This document shows, one piece after another, positions 11,201 through 19,025 of a stretch of DNA of 64,000 nt (positions within the stretch are counted from its first letter, which is position 1; each line of letters starts with the position of its first letter). The translations under genes were made by a program, and so were the position numbers. Origin of the DNA: Alphaproteobacteria bacterium HGW-Alphaproteobacteria-3 (GTDB taxonomy: Bacteria > Pseudomonadota > Alphaproteobacteria > Parvibaculales > Parvibaculaceae); the NCBI GenBank assembly GCA_002842875.1, contig PHEF01000015.1:1-64000 (forward strand). Direction: 5' to 3'. The notes beneath the pieces are model-generated. The model was given only the letters and a program-made list of their open reading frames with translations. It was not told the origin of the DNA and made no database searches.

Positions 11201-11227
11201 GCCATGCTTGAAGCAACGCCCAACTGA
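8209..11227 (+). CDS. PodJ-like polar localisation protein (coiled coil-TM-Sel1 repeats-peptidoglycan-binding), apparent frameshift near 8350-8375
   Basis: The N-terminus (SGVPWSVKGIEPEAREAAK, then AARRAGVTLGAWLNQVI) is typical of PodJ/PodJL proteins and starts at GTG 8209 or ATG 8218. It is in a different frame from the remainder, which reads PQASVPEPKIDLGPVAEAV and then runs without stop from about 8360 to 11227. The large frame holds a long coiled coil (to about 9360), a Pro/Ala-rich acidic region, one membrane helix (LIVGVAASFVLLAVLAGAYI, about 9977-10040), a low-complexity Ala/Pro/Thr periplasmic linker, four Sel1-like repeats (YADGDGVTQDMAEAAKWFER, then EKGRGVPQSD, AEGRGTAQD, ERGLGMEKN), and a C-terminal peptidoglycan-binding domain (LNRLGYDAGSPDGMMGPRTR). 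Such proteins organise a cell pole. A real frameshift would separate the N-terminal motif; an indel or small assembly error is likely. Confidence 0.8.
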
Positions 11228-11343
11228 TCGTTCATCGCAGCGCTAGGAATCGGCAGGGGGACGTGCTACCCCAATCCGCGTTCTTTTGCCTTCCCGGGGC
11301 GATTTTGCCCTGAAGGTCTCCGGCAGCCGGAGCCGCGTGCGCG

Positions 11344-12264
11344 ATGCAAATTTACCTGCCGATTGCCGAGCTACCGGTCAGCATCCTGACCATTCTCGCC
11401 ATGGGCGCGGCAGTGGGTTTTCTCTCCGGCATGTTCGGTATCGGCGGCGGCTTTCTCATGACGCCCCTGCTGATCTTTCTCGGTATACCGCCCGCCGTCG
11501 CCGTCGGCACGCAGACGACGCAGGTCGTCGCCTCGTCCGTGACGGGCGCGCTCGCCCATTTCACAAGGGGGTCCATCGACTTCAAGATGGGCGGCGTTCT
11601 GCTCGCAGGCGGCATCGCCGGTTCGCTGAGCGGCATCTATCTGTTCAAGCTTCTCACCGCGATCGGACAGATCGACCTCGCGATCTCCGTCGTCTATGTG
11701 GCGTTCCTGAGCGTTATCGGCGCGATGATGATGATCGAAAGCGTGCAGGCGATACGCGCGGCACGCGGCGGCCGCGTCACGCCGAAGCGCAAGCATCACA
11801 GCTGGATCCACGGCCTGCCCTTCAAGGCGCGCTTCCGGCGCTCGAAACTCTATATCAGCGTGATCCCGCCGGTTCTCGTCGGTTACTTCGTGGGCACGCT
11901 TTCGGCCATCATGGGCGTGGGCGGCGGCTTCATCATGATCCCGGCGATGATCTATCTGCTGCGGATGCCAACCAATGTCGTGATCGGCACGTCCTTCTTC
12001 CAGATCGTTTTCGTTGCGGCGCTTACGGGCGTCCTGCATTCGGTGGAAAACCAGGCGGTCGACATCGTGCTCGGCTTCCTGCTCGTCATCGGCGGTGTGA
12101 TCGGCGCGCAATACGGCGTGCGGGCAGCCGAGAAGATGCCGGCCGAACAACTGCGCGCGCTTCTTGCGGCGATCCTTCTTCTGATCGGAATGCGGCTCGG
12201 CTACGACCTCGTGAGCACGCCGCCCGACGTCTATTCCGTGATCGAAGCGGAGCCGCTCCCATGA
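11344..12264 (+). CDS. Sulfite exporter TauE/SafE family membrane protein
   Basis: A 306-residue multi-spanning membrane protein of the TauE/SafE family, which moves small sulfur anions across the inner membrane. The duplicated half-motif is visible: GFLSGMFGIGGGFLMTPLLI near residue 27 and GTLSAIMGVGGGFIMIPAMI near residue 185. The two four-helix halves are split by a basic cytoplasmic loop (RGGRVTPKRKHHSW). The stop overlaps the next start in ATGA at 12261-12264, so it is translationally coupled to the TIGR02186 gene. Actual substrate is not shown. Confidence 0.9.
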   Translation: MQIYLPIAELPVSILTILAMGAAVGFLSGMFGIGGGFLMTPLLIFLGIPPAVAVGTQTTQVVASSVTGALAHFTRGSIDFKMGGVLLAGGIAGSLSGIYLFKLLTAIGQIDLAISVVYVAFLSVIGAMMMIESVQAIRAARGGRVTPKRKHHSWIHGLPFKARFRRSKLYISVIPPVLVGYFVGTLSAIMGVGGGFIMIPAMIYLLRMPTNVVIGTSFFQIVFVAALTGVLHSVENQAVDIVLGFLLVIGGVIGAQYGVRAAEKMPAEQLRALLAAILLLIGMRLGYDLVSTPPDVYSVIEAEPLP

Positions 12265-13049
12265 TGCGGCGCGCTGTGGCACTGATCGTTGCGGGTCTCG
12301 TTTTCGCGCTTCCCGCGCGCGCGGACCAACTCGTCACCGATCTCTCGGAACACCAGATCGCGATCCGCTCGAACTTCACCGGAACCGAGATCCTTCTCTT
12401 CGGCGCCGTGGAAGCGGCACGGCCCGGATCGCGCGCGCTCAACCGCGACATCGTGGTGGTGGTGCAAGGTCCGTCGCGGCCGATGACGGTGCGCCGCAAG
12501 GAACAGATGGCAGCCGTCTGGGTCAATCACGACAGTGTGACTTATCCGAACGTGCCGGGCTATTACGCTATCGCGAGCACACGTCCACTCGAAGTGATGG
12601 CGACACCCGAAACCATGAAAGCGCTGCGCATCGGCATCGAAAACATCTCGCCCGGCACACCGGCGGCGCACGCCATCGACGGCACGCCGCAAATCCTGCC
12701 GCCGGACGACGAACGCACCTTCTGGAAAGCGCTGATCCGAAACATGCGGCGCGACGGCCTTTACTTCAGCGTGCCGGGCGGCGTTACCTTTCTCGGTCAA
12801 ACGCTCTTTCGCGCGACCGTCGAGATTCCCGCGAACGTACCCGTCGGACTTTACACGGCAAAGGTTTATCTGCTGCAGGACGGCGAGGTCATCGACACGA
12901 TCTCGTCGCCGCTTTATATCGACAAGCGAGGCGTTGAGCGGTTCATCTTCCGCATGGCGCATACGGACCCGCTGCTCTACGGGATGATCGCCGTGCTGCT
13001 TGCGGCCTTCGCGGGTTGGCTTGCATCCGCCGTGATGGCGCGACGGTAA
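12261..13049 (+). CDS. TIGR02186 family membrane-anchored protein
   Basis: A 262-residue protein with a cleavable-type signal (MMRRAVALIVAGLVFALPARA), a beta-rich periplasmic body, and one C-terminal helix (LLYGMIAVLLAAFAGWLASA). It matches the alphaproteobacterial family TIGR02186 (LSEHQIAIRSNFTGTEILLF; DIVVVVQGPSRPMTVRRKEQ), almost always encoded next to a TauE/SafE gene. That pairing suggests a joint role in sulfur-anion export or handling, but no reaction is known. It overlaps the TauE/SafE gene by four bases, and the ccdA homologue follows 10 bases later. Confidence 0.88.
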   Translation: MMRRAVALIVAGLVFALPARADQLVTDLSEHQIAIRSNFTGTEILLFGAVEAARPGSRALNRDIVVVVQGPSRPMTVRRKEQMAAVWVNHDSVTYPNVPGYYAIASTRPLEVMATPETMKALRIGIENISPGTPAAHAIDGTPQILPPDDERTFWKALIRNMRRDGLYFSVPGGVTFLGQTLFRATVEIPANVPVGLYTAKVYLLQDGEVIDTISSPLYIDKRGVERFIFRMAHTDPLLYGMIAVLLAAFAGWLASAVMARR

Positions 13050-13059
13050 GGAACCGGAA

Positions 13060-13830
13060 ATGGAAATCGGATATTTCGCAGCAGCGATTGGCGGGCTCAT
13101 CAGTTTTCTTTCGCCCTGCGTGCTGCCGCTCGTGCCTGCCTATCTCTGCTTCATCGCGGGCACCTCGTTCGAGGAGCTGACGCGCGAAGACGCGCAAGGA
13201 AAGCCGCTGGCGTCCGAAGGGCTGACGCTGCGCGTGGCGATCGGCGCCGTCGGCTTCGTGCTCGGCTTCACGACGATCTTCGTTGCGCTCGGCGCCAGCG
13301 CGAGCGCCATCAACCCGCTGGTTATTCAGCACAAGGAGCTTCTCTCGCGCATTGCGGGCGCCATCATCATCGTGTTCGGGCTTCATTACATGGGGCTTTT
13401 CCGCATTGCCTTTCTCAATCGCGATGCGCGCTTCCACATCGCGGGAAGCGGCGAAGGCGAGCGAAGCTATCTCATGCAGTTTGCAAGCCCCTATCTGCTC
13501 GGGCTCGCCTTCGCCTTCGGATGGACGCCGTGCATCGGCCCCATTCTCGCGACGATCCTCACCATTGCGGCGGCGCAGGAAAGTCTCGCTGCCGGTGCGT
13601 CGCTGCTCACCGTCTATTCGCTGGGGCTTGGCATACCGTTTCTTGCGGCGGCATTTGCGGTGCGCGGTTTTTTGAGCTTCGCATCGAAGTTCCGGCGGCA
13701 CATGCAAAAAGTCGAAATCGCGGCCGGCGTGCTGCTCGCCGTGACGGGCCTGATGATGCTGACAGGAAATTTCGAGCGGATCGCGATCTTCCTGATCGAG
13801 ACGTTTCCGGTGCTCGGCACGCTCGGCTGA
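13060..13830 (+). CDS. ccdA: CcdA-family cytochrome c biogenesis / thiol-disulfide membrane protein
   Basis: A 256-residue membrane protein with the CcdA signatures GGLISFLSPCVLPLVPAYLC near the N-terminus and FGWTPCIGPILATIL near residue 155. These hold the two redox cysteines that pass electrons from cytoplasmic thioredoxin to periplasmic partners. The start at 13060 has AAGGAACCGG upstream. Third gene of the TauE/SafE-TIGR02186-CcdA cluster, so reducing power for a sulfur-related periplasmic step is plausible, but cytochrome c maturation is equally possible. Confidence 0.9.
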   Translation: MEIGYFAAAIGGLISFLSPCVLPLVPAYLCFIAGTSFEELTREDAQGKPLASEGLTLRVAIGAVGFVLGFTTIFVALGASASAINPLVIQHKELLSRIAGAIIIVFGLHYMGLFRIAFLNRDARFHIAGSGEGERSYLMQFASPYLLGLAFAFGWTPCIGPILATILTIAAAQESLAAGASLLTVYSLGLGIPFLAAAFAVRGFLSFASKFRRHMQKVEIAAGVLLAVTGLMMLTGNFERIAIFLIETFPVLGTLG

Positions 13831-13860
13831 GCGGGGATAAAGCGGCGCTTTTTCGGGTGA

Positions 13861-13892
13861 CTGTCATCGAAATGTCATCCAAATGTCACGAA
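13861..13892 (+). promoter_or_regulatory. Three 11-base direct repeats resembling a Pho box, between convergent genes
   Basis: CTGTCATCGAA (13861), ATGTCATCCAA (13872) and ATGTCACGAA (13883) repeat with exact 11-base phasing and match the CTGTCAT half-site of PhoB boxes. They lie between ccdA (ending 13830) and pdeM (ending 14035 from the other side), so neither gene is downstream. No good -10 element is visible. Confidence 0.5.
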
Positions 13893-13963
13893 TGCTGTCC
13901 GGAGACCGCTTGAAAAAAGTAGTCCCCGGTTTTCGATGCTTTTGTCTGGCGCTGCCCCCGCCC

Positions 13964-14006
13964 CGAAATTCGCGGTGCGAATTTCGACCCGCCCCCAGGG
14001 GCGGGT
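13964..14006. other. Two perfect hairpins in the ccdA-pdeM intergenic region
   Basis: CGAAATTCGC (13964-13973), loop GGT, GCGAATTTCG (13977-13986) is a perfect 10-bp stem. Directly after it ACCCGCCCC (13987-13995), loop CA, GGGGCGGGT (13998-14006) is a perfect 9-bp stem. No long T-run follows. They may end transcripts from either side or form part of a small RNA started at the Pho-like repeats. Confidence 0.5.
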
Positions 14007-14034
14007 GGGGATAACTTATTTCGTGAAAATCGAC

Positions 14035-14748
14035 TCAGTCGGCTTCGAGGCGGCGGGCGGAAACGGGGATAACCGTGCGCGCGCCCATCATCCAGGCGTG
14101 AAAATCGAAACCGGGCAGCAGGCCGTCATAGGCCGCATCGAGGACGTTGAGGCCGCCGGCATAGGCGCCGAAGGCGGGCATGATCATCCGCGTGCCGTCC
14201 GACGCGAAACAGCGGCGGCGCAGACGCCGGCCGCGCACGCGAACCGCCGCACACGGATGAAGATGGCCCGCAACCTCGCCTGTCGAGGGCGCGGCCCGTG
14301 GCTCGTGACGGAAGGTGAGCGGACCAAGGCGAAGCTCCTCCATCACCGCACCGCCGAAAGCGCGCGGCGGCACGGGATCGTGATTGCCCGCAATCCAGAT
14401 CCAGTCGAGCGACTTTGAAAGCCGCGCGAGACGCGCGGCGTCTTCCTCGTCCATCCGGTGTTCGGCATTGCCGTCATGAAAGCTGTCGCCGAGGGCGACG
14501 AGTGTTTGCGGTTTGAGTTTTGCGACGAGCGCTTCGAGACGGGCGATGGTGGCGCGCGTGTCGTAAGGTGGGAGCGCGATGCCGCGTGCAGCAAAGGCAG
14601 AGCCTTTTTCGAGATGAAGATCGGCGACGACGAGCAGGCGCTCATCCGGCACCCATGCCGCGCCTTCGGGCATGAGATCGAAACTCACGCCGCAGACGCG
14701 GAGCGAGGGATGGGTTTCGAGGCGGGCTTCCCGTCTTCTATCTTTCAT
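14035..14748 (-). CDS. pdeM: Ligase-associated DNA damage response endonuclease PdeM
   Basis: A 237-residue calcineurin-like metallophosphoesterase. The metal-binding blocks are in order: VVADLHLEKGSAF (D and H), LVALGDSFHDGNAEHR (GD), IAGNHDPVPP (GNHD), and GEVAGHLHPCAAVR (GHLHP). This pattern and the adjoining Lhr helicase identify the PdeM family, part of a set that usually also has an ATP-dependent DNA ligase and an exonuclease, not in this window. The ATG at 14748 is chosen; the alternative at 14760 adds four residues. It lies about 190 bases downstream of lhr with a palindromic repeat between. Confidence 0.92.
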   Translation of the reverse strand: MKDRRREARLETHPSLRVCGVSFDLMPEGAAWVPDERLLVVADLHLEKGSAFAARGIALPPYDTRATIARLEALVAKLKPQTLVALGDSFHDGNAEHRMDEEDAARLARLSKSLDWIWIAGNHDPVPPRAFGGAVMEELRLGPLTFRHEPRAAPSTGEVAGHLHPCAAVRVRGRRLRRRCFASDGTRMIMPAFGAYAGGLNVLDAAYDGLLPGFDFHAWMMGARTVIPVSARRLEAD

Positions 14749-14787
14749 CCGTCCGTACACGTATCGAACTTTCCCCTAAACACTGAT

Positions 14788-14877
14788 GTCATCCCGGGAT
14801 TTATTCCCGGGACCCATTGGCCTCCCCGTCTATGGTGACGTGGATTGGGTCCCGGCAACAAGTGCCGGGATGACACT
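14788..14877. repeat. Dispersed palindromic intergenic repeat (GTCATCCCGGG type)
   Basis: The unit runs from GTCATCCCGGGATTTATTCC to GTCCCGGCAACAAGTGCCGG followed by GATGAC, with inverted ends GTCATCCCGG/CCGGGATGAC. A second copy lies at 17551-17638. At 14892-14909 the bases GCGCTCCTCGCAATGACG match the end of the other repeat type seen at 23239-23340. Such extragenic palindromes are common in alphaproteobacterial genomes. Confidence 0.8.
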
Positions 14878-14935
14878 TCTATTTTTGGATGCGCTCCTCG
14901 CAATGACGTCTTGTTATAAAACGGGTCGGGCGGGA

Positions 14936-17479
14936 TCAAACGAGCCGTGTCGCCTCCGCGATCAGATCGTCCGCTGCTTCGGAGAGTAGCGCTTCGTTTG
15001 CTTCGCCGTCCACGCTCACCTTGCCGATGTCAAGGAGGACGGGCACGGCCAGCGGCGAGACGCGGTCGAGGCGCTTCAGGAGGATGCGATCCTTGACGCG
15101 CTTCAGCATCTCCGCGACGCGGCCCACATCGAGGAGGCCCGTTGCCGCGTCGTTATAGGTGGCGCGGAGCAGGATGTGACCGGGCTCGTGCTCGCGCAGC
15201 ACATTGTAGATGAGGTCGGAGGAGAAGGTGACCTGGCGGCCGGTCTTCTCCATGCCCGGATAGCGGCGCTCGATGAGGCCGGAAATGATGGCGCAGTCGC
15301 GGAAGGTGCGCTTCAGGAGGCTCGACTCGGCGAGCCAGGCGTCGAGATCGTCGCCCAGCATGTCCTCGGCGAAGAGTTCGCCGAGCGGCAGTTCATGGCG
15401 CTCATGCATGAGGCCCGGATCGCGCAGGGACCAGATGGCGAGCGAATATTCGGAGGCGACGAAACCCAATGGCCGCGCGCCCGCGCGGTCGAGACGGCGG
15501 GTGAGCAGCATGCCGAGCGTCTGATGCGCGAGGCGGCCCTCGAAGGGATAGCAGACGAGATAGAAACGGTCGCCGCGCGGGAAACACTCGACCAGAAGAT
15601 TGCATTCGCCCGGCAGGACGGAACGCCAGGCCTGTATCTCCAGCCATTCGCGCACCGGCGCGGGAAGCGACGACCATTGTTCGCGATGCGCGAGCATGGT
15701 GCGGACGCGGGCGGCGAGATAGGTGGAGAGCGGAAACTTGCCGCCGTAATAAGACGGGATCATGGGCGAGGGATCGTTCGACTTCGTGACGAGGGCTTCC
15801 GTTTCGGCCAGCCCCTCGAAGCGGAGGACATGGCCCGCGAACAGGAAGGTGTCGCCGGGGGAAAGCTGGTCGATGAAATATTCCTCGATCTCGCCGAGCG
15901 TGCGCCCGCCCATCAAGCCGATGGGGCGGCGGCCGCGGCTCTTGATCATGCGCACTTTCAGCATCGGCGCCTCGACGATGGTGCCGGCATTCATGCGGTA
16001 TTGCTGGATGACGGAGGGCGAGGCGGCGCGCAGGCGCATGTCGCCTTCCGCCTTCGCATTGGGACGGAGGCGCGCGAAGCGGTCGTAATTCTTCAGCGCA
16101 TAGCCGCCGGTCGAGACGAAATCGACCACCTTGCCGAAGTCGTCCCGCGTCAACGCATGATAGGGCGCGGCGGAGCGCACCTCTTCGTAGAGATCGTCCG
16201 GATCGAAAGGCACGGAACAGGCGCAGCCGAGCACATGCTGCGCGAGCACGTCGAGCGCGCCAGTGCGCGCAACCATGCCGTCCTGCGCGCCTTCGAGGGC
16301 GGCGGCGCGGGCGGCTTCGCATTCCAAGACCTCGAAACGGTTTGCGGGCACGAGGAGGGCGCGCGAGGGCTCGTCGAGGCGGTGGTTGGCGCGGCCGATG
16401 CGCTGAGCCAGGCGGCTCGCACCTTTCGGCGCGCCCATGTTGACCACGAGATCGACCTCGCCCCAGTCGATGCCGAGATCGAGGGTGGAGGTGCAGACGA
16501 CGGCGCGCAGCGTGCCGGCCGACATGGCGGCCTCGACCTTGCGGCGCGCCTCTGACGACAACGAACCATGATGGAGCGCGATGGGGAGCGCATCCTCGTT
16601 GAGGCGCCAGAGTTCCTGAACGACGAATTCGGCCTGGGAGCGCGTGTTGACGAAGACGAGGACGGTGCGGTTTGCGCGGATCGCCTCGTAGACGGCGGGG
16701 AGCGCATGGCGCGCGGAATGACCCGACCAGGGGATGCGCACTTCCTCGCGGCCGTCCTCCAGCGGCGTGAGCACCGAAATCTCCGGGCGGGCGCCCACCG
16801 GCGCGACGACGATCTCGCTGAGAGTCTCTCCGCTCGATGGCTGCGGCATGAGATAGCGGCGAAGCGCGTCGGGCTCTGCAACGGTGGCCGAGAGGCCGGT
16901 GCGGCGAAGGCCCGGCGCGAGCTTTGAAAGCCGCGCGAGGCCGAGCGAGAGAAGATCGCCGCGCTTCGAATTCGCGAGCGCGTGAAGCTCGTCGAGCACG
17001 AGATGCGCGAGCGAGCCGAAGAAGGCGCCCGCGTCCGGATAGGACAGGAGAAGCGCGAGCTGCTCGGGCGTCGTCATCAATATGTCGGGCGGTTCGCGGC
17101 GCTGACGCTGGCGGCGGTTCTGCGGCGTGTCGCCGGTGCGCGTTTCGATGGAGATGGAGAGGCCCATTTCGGCGACGGGCATTTCGAGATTGCGCTTCAC
17201 ATCGACGGCGAGCGCCTTCAGGGGCGAGATATAGAGCGTGTGGAGCGCGGGCTTTCGCGGCGCGGGCCGTGCGGCGAGATCGACAAGGCCCGGCAGGAAG
17301 CCCGCGAGCGTCTTGCCCGCCCCCGTGGGCGCGATGAGGAGTGCGGATTTGCCCGCCTCGGCGAGGGAAAGAAGCGCGAGCTGATGGCCGCGCGGGCTCC
17401 AGCCGCGGCTTTCGAACCAGCGGGCGAAGAGCGGGGGGAGCGTTGCGGTTTCCCGCGCAATGGCGAGAGGCTTCATCAT
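14936..17479 (-). CDS. lhr: Ligase-associated DNA damage response DEXH-box helicase (Lhr family)
   Basis: An 847-residue superfamily 2 helicase of the Lhr/ligase-associated group. Motifs in order: Walker A LLIAPTGAGKTLAGFLPGLV, Ia YISPLKALAVDVKRN, DEXH box LVLDELHALANSKRGD, SAT motif GLSATVAEPD, the second RecA domain with LVFVNTRSQAEFV, VVCTSTLDLGIDWGEVD and QRIGRANHRLDEPSRALLVP. The C-terminal half is the Lhr winged-helix and core region. These enzymes translocate 3' to 5' on single-stranded DNA and act in repair together with PdeM. The start at 17479 is MMKPL; the second ATG is equally possible. Confidence 0.94.
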   Translation of the reverse strand: MMKPLAIARETATLPPLFARWFESRGWSPRGHQLALLSLAEAGKSALLIAPTGAGKTLAGFLPGLVDLAARPAPRKPALHTLYISPLKALAVDVKRNLEMPVAEMGLSISIETRTGDTPQNRRQRQRREPPDILMTTPEQLALLLSYPDAGAFFGSLAHLVLDELHALANSKRGDLLSLGLARLSKLAPGLRRTGLSATVAEPDALRRYLMPQPSSGETLSEIVVAPVGARPEISVLTPLEDGREEVRIPWSGHSARHALPAVYEAIRANRTVLVFVNTRSQAEFVVQELWRLNEDALPIALHHGSLSSEARRKVEAAMSAGTLRAVVCTSTLDLGIDWGEVDLVVNMGAPKGASRLAQRIGRANHRLDEPSRALLVPANRFEVLECEAARAAALEGAQDGMVARTGALDVLAQHVLGCACSVPFDPDDLYEEVRSAAPYHALTRDDFGKVVDFVSTGGYALKNYDRFARLRPNAKAEGDMRLRAASPSVIQQYRMNAGTIVEAPMLKVRMIKSRGRRPIGLMGGRTLGEIEEYFIDQLSPGDTFLFAGHVLRFEGLAETEALVTKSNDPSPMIPSYYGGKFPLSTYLAARVRTMLAHREQWSSLPAPVREWLEIQAWRSVLPGECNLLVECFPRGDRFYLVCYPFEGRLAHQTLGMLLTRRLDRAGARPLGFVASEYSLAIWSLRDPGLMHERHELPLGELFAEDMLGDDLDAWLAESSLLKRTFRDCAIISGLIERRYPGMEKTGRQVTFSSDLIYNVLREHEPGHILLRATYNDAATGLLDVGRVAEMLKRVKDRILLKRLDRVSPLAVPVLLDIGKVSVDGEANEALLSEAADDLIAEATRLV

Positions 17480-17520
17480 GGAATGGAGAGTAGGAGAAGC
17501 TTCGACATCCCGTCAAAGAA

Positions 17521-17687
17521 GGTGTCATCCCGACGAAAGCCAAAATAGAAATGTCATCCCGGGCCTTGTGCCCGGCCACTCGCCGTTTGTTTTGCCGCAG
17601 CGTGGATTGGGCCCCGGCAACGAGTGCCGGGGTGACACTTTTATTTTTGGCAGGCGACGTCATCACGACTTTCGCCGGGATGACACC
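17521..17687. repeat. Nested palindromic intergenic repeats
   Basis: An inner copy of the GTCATCCCGGG repeat spans 17551-17638. It lies between outer arms GGTGTCATCCCGACGAAAGC (17521-17540) and ACTTTCGCCGGGATGACACC (17668-17687), which are near-perfect reverse complements of each other. So one palindromic unit appears to sit inside another. The stretch 17480-17791 holds no other gene; the mscS leader follows. Confidence 0.75.
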
Positions 17688-17791
17688 GAGTTTGGGGAGA
17701 GAATTTGTTTCGATTCACGCCCTTCAAGGTTCAAATCTCCGGTTCCCCATGGGAAACTGATGCTCCCGCCCCATACTTGAGGAACCACCGC

Positions 17792-18628
17792 ATGCTCGAC
17801 CAGCTTCCGCCTTCCATCCGCGAACAGCTCGATGTTCTGCTGCCGCAGCTTGTCGAGGGCGGCGTCAACATCGTTATCGCCATTCTCATCCTCATTCTCG
17901 GCCTGTGGTTCGCCGGGCGGTGCCGGACATGGACGATGCGGGGGCTGGGGCGCTGGCCGGCCATGGACGAGATGCTGCTGAATTTCTTCGGCACCGTGGT
18001 GCGCTATCTCGTCCTTACCTTCACGATCCTTGCGGTGCTGGCGAAGTTCGGCGTGCAGACGGCGAGCCTTATCGCCGTGCTCGGCGCGGCCGGCCTTGCC
18101 GTCGGCCTGGCGCTGCAGGGCACGCTTTCCAATGTCGCCGCCGGCGTGATGCTGCTGATCTTCCGGCCGTTCCGCGCAGGGCATTATGTGGAGGCAGGCG
18201 GCGTCGCAGGGACGGTGAAGGCGCTGACGCTTTTCACCACGGAACTCGCGACGCCCGACAATGTGCAGATCGTGGTGCCGAACAGCGAGGTCTGGGGAAA
18301 GCCGATCACGAACTACACCTATCATCCGACGCGCCGCGTCGACATCACCTTCGGCATTTCCTATGGCGACGATATCGGCAAGGCGATGCAGATCATTCGC
18401 GAGGCGCTGGACGCGGATGCGCGCTGCCTGACGGAGCCGGAGGCCTTTATCGGGGTGATCGGCCTTGGCGACAGTTCGGTGAACATCGTGACGCGCGTCT
18501 GGGTGATGAATGCGGATTACTGGCCGGTGCGTTTCGACCTGATGCGGGGCGTCAAGGAGCGCTTCGACGAGGGCGGAATCACCATCCCCTTCCCGGCCCG
18601 GACTATTTATACTTCAGCGGCGGACTAG
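17792..18628 (+). CDS. mscS: Mechanosensitive ion channel protein (MscS family)
   Basis: A 278-residue small-conductance mechanosensitive channel of minimal MscS size. Helices TM1 (GGVNIVIAILILILGLWFAG) and TM2 (VRYLVLTFTILAVLAKFGVQ) precede the pore helix TM3 (LGAAGLAVGLALQGTLSNVA) with its alternating Gly/Ala packing. The beta domain follows (FRPFRAGHYVEAGGVAGTVK; VVPNSEVWGKPITNYTYHP). It releases solutes on osmotic downshock. The ATG at 17792 has TGAGGA upstream; an upstream in-frame extension has no family similarity. A small membrane-protein gene follows 74 bases later. Confidence 0.94.
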   Translation: MLDQLPPSIREQLDVLLPQLVEGGVNIVIAILILILGLWFAGRCRTWTMRGLGRWPAMDEMLLNFFGTVVRYLVLTFTILAVLAKFGVQTASLIAVLGAAGLAVGLALQGTLSNVAAGVMLLIFRPFRAGHYVEAGGVAGTVKALTLFTTELATPDNVQIVVPNSEVWGKPITNYTYHPTRRVDITFGISYGDDIGKAMQIIREALDADARCLTEPEAFIGVIGLGDSSVNIVTRVWVMNADYWPVRFDLMRGVKERFDEGGITIPFPARTIYTSAAD

Positions 18629-18702
18629 GCTCGCCGCCGGGTATACTGCGGCGGACTGAGCGCGCCGGAAGCGCGCGAGACAAAACAAGGAACGGAACGC
18701 AG

Positions 18703-18972
18703 ATGGATCGACTTTTCGGCGGGCCCGTGCTGCCCACGCTTTTCAAGCTCGCCATCGCGTCCATCGCGGTGGGCGTGGTGCTGGCGGTTTTCGGCATCAA
18801 GCCGATCGACCTGTGGCGGGACTTCCTCGATACGCTGGGGCGCATCTGGGAGATGGGGTTCGATGCGATCGACTGGTCGCTGCAATACCTGCTGCTCGGC
18901 GCCGTGGTCGTGATCCCGATTTTCGTCGCGGTCAGGCTGTGGAGCGTGCTCCTCGCGCGGGGGAAGGAGTGA
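18703..18972 (+). CDS. DUF6460-type small membrane protein
   Basis: An 89-residue protein with two hydrophobic helices: TLFKLAIASIAVGVVLAVFG and YLLLGAVVVIPIFVAVRLW. Between them is GIKPIDLWRDFLDTLGRIWE, the pattern of the alphaproteobacterial DUF6460 family, whose function is unknown. The start at 18703 follows AAGGAACGGAACGCAG. It is downstream of mscS in the same direction and may be cotranscribed; the family has no established role. Confidence 0.8.
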   Translation: MDRLFGGPVLPTLFKLAIASIAVGVVLAVFGIKPIDLWRDFLDTLGRIWEMGFDAIDWSLQYLLLGAVVVIPIFVAVRLWSVLLARGKE

Positions 18973-18992
18973 GGGAGTCCTTCCTGCCGTGG

Positions 18993-19010
18993 TTGCCGGA
19001 TTGCCGGCAA
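18993..19010. terminator. Hairpin between convergent DUF6460 and quinone oxidoreductase genes
   Basis: TTGCCGG (18993-18999), loop ATTG, CCGGCAA (19004-19010) is a perfect 7-bp stem. On the plus strand a TTTTT run follows about 10 bases later (19020-19024), so it is a weak terminator candidate. Confidence 0.45.
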
Positions 19011-19025
19011 TGACATCCTGTTTTT

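Noticed and set aside
15176-16555. 459-residue plus-strand frame opposite lhr
   Set aside because: Antisense of the helicase with no recognisable motif; the helicase motifs are on the minus strand.
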